Below are positions 46,999 to 60,660 of a stretch of 64,000 nt of DNA, one piece after another. Position numbers and translations under genes: made by a program. Source of the DNA: Melieria omissa (Eukaryota > Arthropoda > Insecta > Diptera > Ulidiidae); NCBI GenBank assembly GCA_963971225.1, contig OZ020267.1:69289718-69353717 (forward strand), written 5' to 3'. Each line of letters starts with the position of its first letter. The stretch's first letter is position 1. The notes beneath the pieces were generated by a model. It searched no databases and was not told the origin of the DNA. It saw nothing but the letters and a program-made list of their open reading frames with translations.

Positions 46999-49015
46999 AC
47001 AAAGTAAAACTTATATATAAATATTCGACATATTTACATTCAAACATTTGATTTAAATTCCAAACTCCATTGTGGTTAATTTATTTGGCATTTTTCCAAT
47101 GCTTCTCAGCAATTTTTAAGCAATTTAATTATAGAAAAGTTGTTGGCAATGCCATGAATGTGGTTGTCAATTAATGCCATGAAATTTTAATACCATGCAA
47201 CACCAGCAAACACTCCTCGCGCACACATCAAGCAAAGCATTCAATGTTGCAAATAAAGTGAAATAAAGTGTACACTGAAAATAATTTCGGGATTTGTGTG
47301 TCTTGGGAGAAAAGAAAATCTTAGTTTCTACAAGGAAGCACTGAGTTTATAAACCAAAGTAGTCAGCATTAATTTGAACAATGCAGATTTAAAAATAAAA
47401 ATGAAATAATTTCAAAGTATTTGAATAAAATATCCAGCAACAACACAAAAAGCCTTTAAATCTTTTTGGGTTTAGAAAACTTTTCTTTTTCGAAATATTT
47501 CTAAACTTTCTCTGATAACATATCACAATCGATTTAGCTCTATGTGCACCTTGGCTGAAGCGCATCGCTTCATTGCTGTGGCTCGATTGTCGTTGCAATT
47601 CCCCAAACAAATTGACAACATGTGTACGTTTGCTATCAATCGAACAATATTGCAGACATCAAATATTGATGTGTCCGCTGCCAGCCAGCGCGCAGCGGTC
47701 GGCTTCGCTTTGTAGCGGCATCGCAGCTCAACTCTCGACTCGACGCTGTGGCGCTGTGCACTTTGGCGCTCTTCGTCCCAGCAGCCAACAGCCACAACCG
47801 TAAAATAATTCAGTGTTGCAAATGTAGTTGCAATAGTGTGTAAGTTGTTGTTGTTGTTGTCGGTGTAGCACAACAAAGTGCAAAACGTCATTGAGTATTT
47901 CGCCCAACTACGGCCGACTAAGTAGGCAAACACTGCTTAATGGAAAGGAATATTGGGCAAAGGCGTTTCTCTACACACATGCATACATACATGTATGCAT
48001 GTATACATGCACATGTACGAATATGTGTGCTATGCAGCGGCGCATTACAAGCCAAACAGGTATAACAGCAACAACATTCGCTGTGAGCCATGTGGCAGCT
48101 GCAAGAGCAAACATTTGAACTTAGCATGGAAGCACACAAACTTCTAAGCCAACACAAGCAAAACAACTACAACAATATTTCCAGAGGTGCTGGGCAGAAG
48201 CAATGGCAACGAAAAGGTGTCTAAAGCTATGAGTTGGCAACGCTTAAAATTGTTTGCCGGCCATAATTGCGTATGCTGGGCATGCAATGACCTCAGTGCG
48301 TGCGTGTTTGTGTGTGTGTATGTTTATGTATGTTTGTTTATGTGTATGACGTTTGGGGCGCATGTCTGTCTGTGCGTAAGTTGTTGTTGCAAAGCAATTT
48401 CGAAGCAGATAAGTATGGCGAAATTTCTGCCGCACCTCTTATTTGTGCATAAAATTCATCATACGCCCTGTTGACCACGTGAATGTTGCATCAGTTGCTA
48501 TGAAAAAGTGCAGCAAGTGGTGAAGATTGACTGAAAAGGACTACAAATGTAATATGAAACTTGACATAAATGTTAAAAACAGAAAGTAGTAGACATTGGC
48601 TTAAGGTGGTAACAAATTTATTGAGAATTTTGAAGTGGTTGTTTAGAAGCTTTAAGAAATGGCTAAAAATAGCAGGTAATACTGAGATATCATAATATTC
48701 TAAAGTGCACCATGTGTGGAGAGAAAGAAGAAGAGGATATGTCTTAATGTTTAATTTTGTTGAAGGCAACCACTTCCACTTCTTTCTCTCCATTTACCTA
48801 CTTTAATATTACATTATGTGATTTCAACCTTTACAATATTTGCCAAGGTTCGTATTTACACTTATTTTGTACTTCATAAAGCATAACAAATTTTTTTTTA
48901 TAAATTCATATGAACCTCTAGAATGCAGAGCACAATTACTATATTAGAAATTCCCAAGTAATATTACACTCAAAATATTTGTTAGTAATTTACATAATAA
49001 TTTATCTCTATCTAT
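46999..49015. other. Intergenic DNA, no gene seen
   Basis: 47690-47790 is GC-rich with cagcgcgcagcgg-type words and may be regulatory. Open frames on both strands here are repetitive or lack domains. CATG/CATA-rich run near 47980-48020. Confidence 0.35.
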
Positions 49016-49135
49016 GAAAATTAGTGTTTGTATGTTTGTTTTGTCTGCTTGCCTGTCTGTTTGTTTGTCTGTTTTTCTGTTTGTCTGCTTGTTTATTTGT
49101 CTATTTGTCTGTCTGTTCGTATGTTTGTCCTTTGT
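49016..49135. repeat. TTTG/TCTG tetranucleotide array
   Basis: About 115 bp of tgtttgtctgtttgtctgc-type words, a small relative of the large TCTG-containing array at 27.9-30.1 kb. Confidence 0.85.
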
Positions 49136-49670
49136 AGACTCGACTTGATCGATTGATCGAAAATTTGGTCACAATGGGTTTAAGCGAAGGTCTTTAGGTA
49201 TCTTTTGCTGTGCGAGCCCTCGCCCGTTCAACTCAAATCAATTAAATTGACTAATGTCAGAAATATTTATACTTATGTCGAACAGTACTGAAATTTCATA
49301 CAGTGTCCTCAAATTTGGATCTGCTTTTCTACTGCTGATATTTCATGGACTTTGCATATGGGGCGTGACACTGTTTTTGTTACTCAAAGTTGCTGATCAC
49401 TTTGAAACTGTCAGTCGTACATCAATGACACTCGCTATGAACTCTCCACTAAGACACATCCTATGACTGAAAGAATGGGATGGCCACTAAATTGAAGTCA
49501 TAAAAAAACATTAAACTATTTAAAAAAAAAAATGTGTTCGACGGTGAAGAGGGAGATGTCGCAGACATCTTATCATTTTTTTTCTGACCAATTGGTGAAA
49601 TCTCGCGCCAACCAGAAGAGCCTGGAGAGAACTTGAAGAACCCGGTAATGGATTGTTATAGTCAGTTAAG
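49136..49670. other. Intergenic DNA, no gene seen
   Basis: A 70-codon open frame (49254-49466) is hydrophobic, with no recognised family. Confidence 0.35.
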
Positions 49671-49704
49671 TGAGTAAGTAAGAAAGTAAGTGAGAAAGTG
49701 AGTG

Positions 49705-49744
<40 letters not shown>

Positions 49745-50775
49745 TGTAAGTGGGTATGTGGCCAGTAAGTAAGAAAGTAAGTGAGTAACTTAGTAGGTGA
49801 GTATTTCAGTAAGTAAGTAAGTAAGTAGTAAGTAAGTAAGGAAGTAGTAAATAAGTGAGTAAGTTTATAAAAGGTAAATAAGTGAGTAAGTAAGCAAGTG
49901 ACTAAGTGAGTGAATAAGTAATTTACTAAGTAGGTCAGTAAGTAAGTGAGTAAGTAAGTAAGCAAGTGAGTAAGTGAGTAAGTAATTAAGTAAGGTAAGT
50001 AAAAAAGCAAGTAAGTGAGTAAGTAAGCAAGTAAGTAAGTGAGTGAGTAAGTAAAAAAATTAGTAAGGAAATAAGTAAGTGAGTAAGTAGTAAATAAGTG
50101 AGTAAGTGAGAAAATGAGTGAGTAAGTAATTAAGTTAATAAGGAAGTAAGTAAGTGAGTAAGTAATTAAGTAAATTAGTAAGTAATTAGTAAATAAGTGA
50201 TTAAGTAAGCAAGTGAGTAAGTGAGTGAATAAGTAATTTAGTAAGTGAGTAGGTAAGTAAGTAAGTAAGTAAGTAGTAAATAAGTAAGTGAGTAAGTGAG
50301 TAAGTAAGTTAGTAAGTAAGTAGTAAATAAGTGAGTAAGTGAATAAGTTACTAAGTGAGTAAGTAAGTAATTGAGTAAGTAAGTAGTAAATAAGTGAGTG
50401 AGATAGTAAGTGACTAAGTAAGTAATTACTATAAGTAAGTGAGTGAGTAAGTAAAAAAATTAGTAAGGAAATAAGTAAGTAAGTAGTAAATAAGGTAGTA
50501 AGGAAGTAAGTAATTGAGTAAGTAATTAAGTAAGTTAGTAAGTAATGAGTTAGTAAGTGATTAAGTAAGCAAGTGAGTAAGTGAGTGAATAAGTAATTTA
50601 GTAAGTAAGTAAATAAGTAGTAAATAAGTAAGTGAGTATGTAAGTTAGTAAGTAAGTAGTAAATAAGTGAGTAAGTATATATGTAAGTGAATAAGTCACC
50701 AAGTGAGTAAGTAAGTAAGTAAGTAATTAAGTAAGTAAGTAAGTGAGTAAGTAAGTAAGTATGCAAATAAGTAAA
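49671..50775. repeat. (GTAA)n degenerate tetranucleotide array, about 1.1 kb
   Basis: Composed of gtaagtaagtgagtaagta words on the plus strand with interspersed gtagtaaataagtgagt passages. Those passages repeat in larger blocks (for example 'agtaagcaagtgagtaagtg' with 'agtgaataagtaattta' near 50205 and 50565). The minus strand carries a 366-codon open frame of LTYLLTYLLTH repeats, an artefact of the array. Confidence 0.95.
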
Positions 50776-53700
50776 TAAACTCCTTCCAAAGCATTATCAG
50801 AAAATTTACCTTTCTCTATCAACATTTTTGCTCTCGATTGCTTCCTGCAATTACAATATTTCGCTTGCCATGGCCGCATAACCGCAACGCCACATACCGC
50901 ACCACTCAATGCAAATAACCAATATTGTAGCCGTAATATTGTAAATGGCATAAAAGTGCTAGAGGCGCCTTGAAAGCAGCTACTCAACTTCATTATGAAT
51001 GCTTGAGCTATGCCTTCACAGCAATGTGCTTTAGGTGCACTGGTCAGCATATGCCAAAGGACCAACGTGACTTTCACACACACACACACACATACACATA
51101 CACATATTGACACTGTGGCCGTAAGTGGCGAGCAACATGCAACTGCAGCGAAACCAGTTGTAACATAGCAACTAAAGCAGCAAATAGCAACAAAAAAGCA
51201 AAAAAATCATGGCAGCCAAAAAAAATTAGAGGTGCAACGGTCAGACTAATGCAATGCAACTTTGAAATGCTGTGCAGTTTTGTTCCTGGACGCTTACTCG
51301 AAGCCAATGAGGCGGCCGATGTTACTGTATGTGTATGTGTGTGCAAGAAAATGCAAATGTCCATAAAACGGAAATTCATAAAATTGACATAAAATCAATT
51401 TTTGGAAAAAAATTTTGTAGCGCCAACACAAATCCCGCCATCGCTCGTTGCTTTCGCTTCTTTTATATATTTGCTGTTTATTTTTTGTTGCCTACTTCCA
51501 CTTGCATACAATTTTGTTTCACATTTTTTGTGTTGCTTGCACTTTGTGTGTGTTTATCATATTTGTTATGCTTCGGTTGTGCGCCATGATGCATCACCGT
51601 ACGTGGGCCGCAGTGGAGGCCAACGAATGTTGCGTGCTGGCAGCGACAGTGGCTGTCGACTGGCGCTGCCATGCAGGCAAATTGCACTGGCACCCAGTGC
51701 CTTGCTTGCATTTTCCATGCTTTCGTCTATGCTTTCATGTTTCTTACGCTTTGCTTTTTGCCAGTCAAATTTGATATTTTATTTGCCTTGGCGTATTTCG
51801 TGCGGCAATTTCCGTCCATAACCGGAAGTAAAGTGAAAATTTTGCCTCTTCCCTGACGGCGCCGCTGTAAAATAATGCCAACAGCAAAGAATTGGCGCGT
51901 TCATAAAATTCTGTGTACATGCGCTTCGTAGAAAAAAATTGTGAAAATTGTTTGCCATTCGATTTTTCGTCTCTTCTATCGTTGTGTGTTTTGCTTCACT
52001 TTACTTTTTATGCTGCGTTGAATTTTTTATGCTTTTCGATTTTGATTTTCTGGCATAAATCAAGCTTACTACATTAGCTTTAGTTGTAGTTGTTTTTGAC
52101 TTTTTTCATAATTTTTTGTTTGCTTGTAAACATTGAAAAGTCTCCGATGCAATGGAGAGAAAGCAAAAGTGGAATGTAATGGAAAATGCATTGGAAAAAT
52201 GTTGTAGCCATTTTTATGGCATTCATTTAATGGAGATGTCAAGCGATTTGATTTATGCTGCATAGCATGCCAGAGCGAGACAGAACTAGAGCAATGCAAT
52301 GCCATGAATTTGCGTCTCAAATGTATTTGAAGTGCTTAAGAAGTCACTTCAATTTCCGCTTTTGTCACGTCGACAATTTCTTCTTAATCCATTTCAGTTG
52401 CAATCAGCCAACAACAACAACATGCACAGTGAGAGAAGCAGCAAGGGAAAGAGAGAGAGAGAAGGAGAGGGACAGAGAGATGGAATGTAGAGGGTTCAGA
52501 TGGCATAAGGCAAATGCGCCTTGAAGTCGCCTTGGTGCGAATGTATTAAAATTTGGCGTCTTTGCTATGCGTTAAGTGACTCAATTAACTTCGCAACTAT
52601 GTAGAGAGAATTTCCAAAATATTTTCTTAAATATATACAAAGTGCATATGCAGTGTTAAGATGTTGCTTGGAACTTATTATTATGTTGGAAATAAAGCAA
52701 CGTTTGAATAAGTGAAAAAGACCAGAATCTCTTTCTCCGTTAAGTTCTGTTCGCTCTTTGTCCATCAATAACGATCCTCTGTAATAAGTTATTTTGTTTG
52801 TGTGAAGCATTTTCCAAATGCTAGGATTCTTTTTTCGAACGTCCTCTTCCATGTACACCTCGGCCGACTTCGCCTTCGACTACCTTGAGGCTTTCACTGA
52901 GGCTTTACTGAGATCCTTTTGGAGGTTATGGAAAATCCATTTCCACTTTCTTTGATTTATTTCCATCTGGACAGAAAATAATGATAATTCATAACTTATC
53001 CAACTGGCCAACTGGTCCCAACTATGGAAGCTATGGATTATGATTCGTGCTTCTGTGTGCAACTTGGGAGCAAGAAAATGCTTATTTTTTATGAATACAG
53101 TGAGTAACCATTTTGAAAACTTTTTGTGAAGTCATTCTTACAGATTGTACCAATGGACAACTATACATTTCAATACATAAACGTTTCCAGTTGCACTTCT
53201 CACATTCCGTAACTGCACCTTCATTCAAGTTTTGGCCATTCAAATTTTGGTCAGCGCCAAGACTGCATCCTTTGTCCATTCAACTGACCGGCAATTTTGT
53301 ATTCTGTTGCTCGTTTTGCTGAAGTCTTGGCTGAGGACAACGTATGATTGGCCAGTTGATATAGACGCAGCGAGTTCGAGGATTCCCATATTTTTGCAGA
53401 AGCTTTTTGCAGGCCAGAGGACGAGAGGGAGACACTTGAACAGCGATTATTCGAAGAAAAGACTGAGATGCATCAGGTCCTGTCTGGACGGTGCGGAGGT
53501 TGTCTAATACTTTCTCCCAGTAAGGAAGACGTATTCAAGAAAGCAACAGCAAAGCGGTGAATTAATTTAGCGTTACTTTAACAAGTTTAGAGAGCTTGCA
53601 GTCGCTGCTATCTACCTACATACCTAAGAAGGGGTCTAGCAACTACTATTGTGGACTGGACACTACAAAATTTGCTCCATCTGAAAGGATCATAAAATGC

Positions 53701-54085
53701 AATCAATTGGAGATCTTTTAGGACTAATTTAGAAAGATCTTGGGGCCAGAAAGTTTGTCAGCTTAGACAGGTAACTGGTGAGATGGCTGAGAGACATTGT
53801 GACAATGTGACATTGAAGCTTCTGGCTTCACTTCACATATCCCAATCTTGTTGGGAATAAACTTTATGGACCGCAAGTCATTCGCTGACAAGGATGTTTG
53901 TACCAACATGTATTTGGCACCACTCGCCGAGAAAGGACAACTGGACACCACGTGTGCCACATTTCATCTCATCGCATGGTATCGAAGTTGATAAAATATC
54001 GCAAACTTATACAATCACAACTCAAAAATCAACTCAATTCTGAAGAGGAAAAAAACTATTTGCTTAGTGTGAAACATGTTGATAT
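50776..54085. other. Intergenic DNA, no gene seen
   Basis: CA microsatellite at 51077-51105 and GA-rich tract at 52446-52482. Open frames up to 139 codons (51402-51821) and others near 53232 and 53763 show no known domain and overlap on both strands. No RNA gene recognised. Confidence 0.35.
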
Positions 54086-54400
54086 TCGTTAGCATACTTT
54101 GAGGCGCATCAACACATTTAAAAGCTAAAGCTTAGTGCAATCGAAACCAGTAGACCTGATACGAAAAGCCATATAGTCTGTGAAGCTCTGACGGTCTGTC
54201 TGAAGCTCAGTCTGAGCTGTAATTTGCTAACTGATGATTTGTTAGCATACTTTGAGGCATGTCAACACATTTCAAAGTTAAAGCTTAGTGTAATACAAAA
54301 GCAGTAGAACTGATACCAATAGCCACATAGGCTGGAAAAGGACTGTGAATTTATCTGAAGCTCAGTCTGAGTTGTAAATTGCTAACTGAGGAAGAAAGTA
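54086..54400. repeat. Tandem duplication of a 153-bp unit
   Basis: 'gttagcatactttgaggc' at 54088 and 54241, each followed by 'tcaacacattt', 'aaagcttagtg', a 'gatac' word, 'gaagctcagtctgag' and 'tgctaactga'. The copies are moderately diverged. Confidence 0.85.
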
Positions 54401-56340
54401 TTGAATAATGAAAAATGAATAATACAAATTTAATAATTTCGTCATTTGTCATCAAACTCTAAAAGCAGTGAGGACAAATCTAACGTGAAAATTGTTCAAA
54501 ATTTTCAAAAACAAAAGTTGAGAAACACTTTCAATGCTGTTTAGTATCTGAGGAAAGTTAATGTTCACTGATTTCGTTTAAATTTGTGTTTAACTTGCAT
54601 AATATTCTCATTTGAGAGTTGTATTTTTACACTAGAAAATGCATTGCTCTGCAAAAAATTCATACATACCAACAAATATATCGAAACTAATGCTGATCGG
54701 GGCCTCAAAAGTTCCAAGCGACATCAATACGGCCTCAAAGCTGAATATCCAACAGCACATTTTATGGCTCTGCAAATCGAGAAATGGCAGCAGCAACTAT
54801 AGCACAGATCAAATTATTATAAATGAAACCAAAACTGGTTGCTCAACAACAACAACAACAATAGTAGAGCAGCACAACTGTCACATAATGTGACAATGTG
54901 GAAGCGATTCATTCTGCTTACACAAATCCCTACACAACGAGCACGTGGAATGTGTGAGCACCTGACAGTCGCCAGGCAAGTTGTCTGCCCTTATTTTGTA
55001 GTTTCATTTTCAGTTTTCTGCTCCCATCTGATAGTCGTATGTGTCTTGCTTCTTCTGCAAGTTTGCAGCTGCTCCTACTTCATTGTTGCTTTCAGGCATT
55101 TGCTGCCTCGCTGTCTGACAGTCTATTTGAAATATTTAAGCAATTTATTTGCATGCATAAAAGTCCCATAGACACTTTGTACCATATGTCATACCACACT
55201 TTCACCAATACACATAAGAGCTGGTATGTGTATTTGTATAGACTGCTGCATTCTTGACGCAGATCGCTTGCATTTGTTGCATATGCGCTGCATACATATG
55301 CACATTTTTATGTACTCATATATTTAAGTATATATTAGAGTATACAATCCCAAGATCTCACAATTCTGGCTCGGGATTGAACGTCTAAAGTAAATAAAGT
55401 AAATACTTATGTCAGCACTCATACAGAGTCTCATGTAAACATAGATAGGAACTGCTTATATGTATAAATGTTGTATGTGCATATAGGGAGTTTGGGGAGT
55501 ATAAACCCGTTTGCAATATTTTTATTATTTTATTAGTATTATTTTTATTTTAAATTGTGAGTGGCAAACATGACTTCAAATGCTATTGAGTCCAAAAGTT
55601 GCAACAGTACTCCCCTCAAAGTCTAAAACAGTGTGCGCCGCTTTATGTATATATGTATGTATACTTATGTACATTTATGTATGAACAAGTATTCATGCAT
55701 TGATGCGTTCATGCAACGCTTGTTGCATGTAAATGTCCTTTGTAGTTGCAGCTGCTGTTAGTTGGTTATACATAAAAGTTTCAGCAGCTCGCGTTATGCA
55801 AAACGACCATTAAATCTTTGAGTTGTTAAGCAGGTATCTACTTTTCGAAATCGTCTTGCTATCATTTGCACAATCACATTGTCAGCTGTTGTAAACTAAG
55901 TGTGTTGACAACATGTTCTGTGGTTGCATGCAGCATTAGTTTAACTAATTTTTTGCAAACGATATTTTATTCAGTCTGTTCAAATCACTTATGACAGAAA
56001 TTTACACATTTGAAACATTGTGCATGTGTTAGTTGGAGAACAAAACTAAGAAGAACAAGACAAATTACATTATGCCAAAAAGATTGCAGTATGCAACGAC
56101 ATGTGGTAACAAATTTGTTGCCATCAACCACACATACGAACGCAGATATTTGTATGTGTAACTATAAAAGTGTGCTGGTGCGTGTACATATTTGCATTTT
56201 ATATGTGCGGACATGTGCAAAAACAACTCGAAAGCAACTCGCAACAGGCAACAAAAGTTGCATGAGAAATGCAATTGTAAAAAAATAGATAATAAATTGG
56301 ATATTTTAAAAATTAATTGTGTTTCTCTGCTAAGAAATAC
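54401..56340. other. Intergenic DNA, no gene seen
   Basis: Short domain-less open frames. At about 55708-55731 an inverted repeat catgcaac-gctt-gttgcatg foreshadows the palindrome array that begins at 56.35 kb. TATG/TACAT-rich run at 55650-55690. Confidence 0.4.
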
Positions 56341-58010
56341 AAGTTTAGTATTAGTTTTATTTATTATTTTAGAATTTTGTTGCATGCAACAACAATTTTT
56401 TTGTAATATTATTGATTATTTTGTGATTTCATTGGCTGCAATAACATTTTTAAGATATATTTTTGGTTATTCTATCATTTTGTTGCATGCAACAACATTT
56501 GAAATATACTTGATTTATTATTTTATATTTGGTTGCATGCAAGAACATTTTTTATAATTTGTATTTATAGTTTTAGAATTTTTTTACTAATATTATTCAT
56601 TATTTTGTGATTTCATTGATGGCAATAACTTTTTTAAGATATATTTTTTTGTTATTCTATCATTTTGTTGAATGCAACAATATTTTTAATATATTTGATT
56701 CATTATGTTTTATTTAGTTGCATGCAAGACAATTTTTTTATAGCTTGTATTTGTAGCTTTATAATTTTTTTTTACAGTAAAGAACATTTTTGTAAGTTAT
56801 ATTGATTTTTTCAGCATTTTGTTGCATGCAACAAAATTTTTTTGTAATGTACTTGACTTATTATTTTATATTTGGTTGCGTGCAAGAACATTTTTGATAA
56901 TATGTATTTATAGTTTAGAATACTTTTAAAAGTTTTATTTATTATTTCAAAATTTTATTGCATGCAACCAAAAATTTTTACTAATATTATTAATTTTTTG
57001 TGATTTCATTGACTGCAGTAACCTTTTTAAGATATATGTTTTTCCTATTCTATCATTTTGTTGCATGCAACAACATTTTTAATATATTTCATTTATTATT
57101 TTTTAGTTAGTTGCATGCAAGAACATTTTTTTTATTGTTTAAATTTTGTATTTTTTAATCTTTTAAAAGAACATTTATATAAGTTATATTGATTATTTCA
57201 GAATTTTGTTGCATCCAACAAATATTTGTTCTAAATATTATTTATTATTTAATGATTTCGTTGTCTGCGATAATATTTTTAATATATATTATTTTATCAG
57301 TTTGTTCCATTTCATCATTTTCCTTTATCATTTTGTTGTTGCTAAAATTATATTTTTAATACATTTGAATTAATTTAGAATTTTGTTGCATGCAACAAAA
57401 GTTTTTTAAAAATTGTATTTATTGTTTAATAGTTTTTGTGCATGGAAATACATTTTTTGTACATTTCATTCGTTGTTATAAATTGTTATTTCAATTGTCT
57501 TTATAAATTGTATTTAACATTTTACTACATTTAATTATTTCAGAATTTTGTTGCATGTAGCAAAATTTTTTTATAAATTGTCTTTATTGTTTTGTAGCTT
57601 TTGTGAATGAAACACTAATTGTTATACATTTTAATCTTTATTATAAACATTTTGGATGCAACTAATTTTTATTTTACTATTTTTGAATGTTTGTTGCATG
57701 CAAGAAGATTTTTTTATAAAATTTTGTTACTGTTTTAAATTTTGTGCATGAAACATACTTTTGAATAAATTTTAAATTTAATTATAATTTAAATTTAAAT
57801 ATTATTGCATCCAATACATTTTCATTTAACTATTTTTTAACGTTTGTTGCATGCAAAACCATTATTTTTATGCAAGTTTTCTCATTGTTTTTAGTTTTTG
57901 TGCACTGAACAAAATTTTTTAATAAATTTTTCTTTTTTTTTAATTTTATTGCGTGCAATAAGTTTTTTGTAAGCTATTTTATAATGTTATTGCATGCAAC
58001 AAAACTGCAG
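56341..58010. repeat. AT-rich array built around the palindrome TTGTTGCATGCAACAA
   Basis: Perfect 16-bp palindromes lie at 56377, 56480, 56819, 57058 and 57383. About a dozen one- to three-mismatch versions lie between 56531 and 57990 (for example at 56665, 57207, 57691 and 57977). Between them longer phrases recur, such as 'tgatttcattggctgcaata' followed by 'ttaagatatatttttggtta' (about 56422, 56600 and 57000). The unit is thus a decayed composite of roughly 180-200 bp holding two palindrome variants, TTGTTGCATGCAACAA and GGTTGCATGCAAGAA. No coding sense. Confidence 0.9.
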
Positions 58011-59526
58011 TGTGAATTTTTATGCGCAATTCCTAAATATTAAATGTCTAATGTTTATTAAAAAATCGCCAAAATCTGCATCAACTGCAGTAAAATGCAA
58101 ATTTCCATTTTGAGCTACAACAACAAAAACACTAATGAGTTAAAATTTATGAGAAGTTCTTAGCTGTGTACCGCAGCGTGCTGCCAACAGCCAAGACGTG
58201 CAATAACTGTCAATGTGCCATATGCTGATAAAATATGGCCAACAGTATTGATCGATTTTCCGTTGGCGATTAGGAAAGTGTCAAGAATGTGTTGGGAGAA
58301 TGAATGAGGAGGAGAAAGAATGGATAGTAAATCAAATGGGACAGTTTTGTGAGATTAATTTATATACAAATATTTAAATACAATAAAGTCCTGTTTTGTT
58401 GATATATTTTCATTTGTTTACAGTTTAAAGTTAAAATCGATGAAATATCCACGAAATATCCATCCTTCCTTCCAAATTCCACTCTGCTGGTATATCTGTG
58501 CGTATCTTCTTTATTTCGTTCAATATGTCTTGTATTCATACATTCATTCAAACCACAAACCATCCAAGATTCCAACCTTTTTTCTAGGAGTCTGAGTGCT
58601 GTTGCTTTCAAAGCTGTTACTCGTTCCTTGGCAGCCATTTGCTATGAACAATTTCTTTCATCCTTTACTTACTTACTTAACTGCCCATAACAACCCGTTA
58701 TCGGGTTTTGTTCTTTACACCCTCCCCCTCCCCAAAAATATTTGACCTCTTTTAAGTTTCGTGCATATTTTCTCGCGCTCAAAAATTACTAATTAGTTAC
58801 TTGCTGCCTTCAAAACTATAAAAAAAACAGATACAAGAAGTGACTACAATGCAACGGTTACGTAGGCAACACTGATAAGGCTTGTCCTTGCCCTGTTGCT
58901 GTTTCCACTGTCGTTTTAGTTTTTCTTCAACACAGCAACACATTGATGTACTTTCTTCTGCTGCTTTATTGCTGTTTCTTAAACTTCATGTGCTCTGCCA
59001 CTTCAGCCGCTTCACTTTACTGTCCATCATTTCTTTCCTTTGATGAATTATGCAAGTTTTTGGTGCGCACCATTTTTAGCTGGTTGTGGGTTTTTATAAT
59101 ATAATTGTTGTTGTTGTTGTGACTTTATTTTATGCACAAGGACAGCCTCACAAGTGCCTTGTATTCAATTTTCTCAGTAGTCAGTATTCCTCATTGTCCA
59201 TTTGGTCACCTTTTGTTGCAAAAACATAACTTGGGCTCAACGTGTGCAGCCAACACCAAAGGTTGATGTTAAAGCTGACTTTTTGTATATGTTCCAAAGA
59301 AAAAATTCATAATTTCATAGCTGTGGCATTAAATTATGTAAAATTGCTTTTAATTTTGCATTTGGTGCAAAAGTTATTCGATACGATTCGTTGAGTTTTT
59401 CAGATTGAAAGTTTAATGAGGTGAAAAACAACAACAATAAAAAAGTAAAAAGCTTATGAAATTTTTAGAGTGAGATAGCAGTCGACACACATATATATTG
59501 TGTTGTTTTTTTTTGTTACTTAAAAT
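58011..59526. other. Intergenic DNA, no gene seen
   Basis: Short domain-less open frames (the longest is 92 codons, 58360-58638 minus). TTG run at 59106-59120. Confidence 0.4.
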
Positions 59527-60024
59527 TTAACCCTAATCCGTCGTTCGGGTGATTTTTCACCCATTTTCAACTTTGAGATGCTATAACTTTCTTATATATT
59601 TATCAAAATGATTAAGGTTTCTTGTATTTGTAACAAACCAATATAAGTTTTAGAATTTATCTACAACATATTGATTATTTGATTATAACGGTGATTACAA
59701 AAAAAGTTACGTGGGCGACGTTCGGGTGATATTTCACCCATATACAAATTGTATGGAAATTCAACGCAACACATACAGAAAATGCCATAAAATTACGTCA
59801 CTGGATTGAAAGTTTTGAACTGCTTTTATAGGCAAAACCTTTTTATGGATCCATGGGCCTCCTGAACTCAAAGGAAAAGTAGGAGCCAATTATTTTATTT
59901 CAACTAAAGTTGGTAGAACTCGTTATGCTTGAAGTCGTGTGCCAGTAATATTAGATGCTAATGAAGACCAATGTTAAAGATAGTAACTGACAAAACTAAT
60001 GTTGAAGATTTGTTTTTGTTTTTG

Positions 60025-60660
60025 AGTTTTTAGCAGTGCATGGATCAGCATTGGTGATATTCAGGCATATTTTGGTATTTTAATTTTGAGTCCTGTTTAT
60101 AAGTCGAATGGATAATCTTTTGATAATCTCTAGAGTTACTCAACAGGCAGACCAATTTTTCGTTCTGTCGGTGACAGAACCATTCGCCAAGAATGTAACG
60201 ATTGTAATCAAGAATGAAGCTAGTTAACACCCATAAGAGATATATGAAAAAAATGAGTTTAGCTACAACTGCTATGTACGTCCTATAAAAAGGACACACT
60301 AAGTTAACAAGAAGAAGATTTGAGCACTTTTCATCATAACCAAGATATGTGGGTGACAAAAAATTACCCGAAATTATATCGTTTACAATAAATCAAAAGC
60401 AGTAGTTGACACTTAAGACCAATTGATTGTTCACTAACTTTACTCTTAAGCGAAAAACTAATTGCTGTCGATTCCATCTGGATCGCTTGTACAAAAAGTA
60501 CAAGTGGCGAATTTTTCTTGAAAACTTAGATTTGAGTTTAGTAAAGCTAAAGGTTTTGCGTAGTGCGTAGTAGCGAAAGGAAAATCTTCATGCTGACTTC
60601 TTATCTCAATACAGCCATTTTTGCAAACCTTGTCAGAAAATCAGAGCGTAAAAAAGTAAA
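60025..60660 (+). pseudogene. piggyBac-type transposase relic, many stops
   Basis: In shifting plus frames the pieces follow the order of the DDE_Tnp_1_7 family. ISIGDIQAYFGILILSPVYK at about 60050-60105 resembles 'eikaflGilil.G..k'; GRPIFRSV at about 60145; LTPIRDI followed after stops by CTSYKKDTL at about 60220-60300 resembles 'kl.pir......y.pg..ltvDE'. FTLKRKTNCCRF at about 60440 resembles the 'YtrKtnRWp' block, and KWRIFLENLDLSLVK at about 60500-60545 the C-terminal 'rr.Fl.eL..sLv'. Several catalytic Asp residues and most of the core are gone. Stops occur in every frame. The assignment is by remembered pattern, supported by the TTAA ends. Confidence 0.7.

Noticed and set aside
46216..47007. 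263-codon plus-strand open frame of Ser-Thr repeats
   Set aside because: Translation of (CTTCTA)n; flanks belong to a dispersed repeat, not to coding exons.
49666..50766. 366-codon minus-strand open frame rich in LTYLL
   Set aside because: Translation of the degenerate GTAA array; hydrophobic look is accidental.
53763..53960. 65-codon minus-strand frame (AKYMLVQTSLSANDLRSIKF and onward)
   Set aside because: Composition looks protein-like, but I recognise no family and cannot extend it on either side.
60045..60359. 104-codon minus-strand open frame in the piggyBac element
   Set aside because: The plus strand of the same interval carries ordered piggyBac blocks, so the minus frame is incidental.
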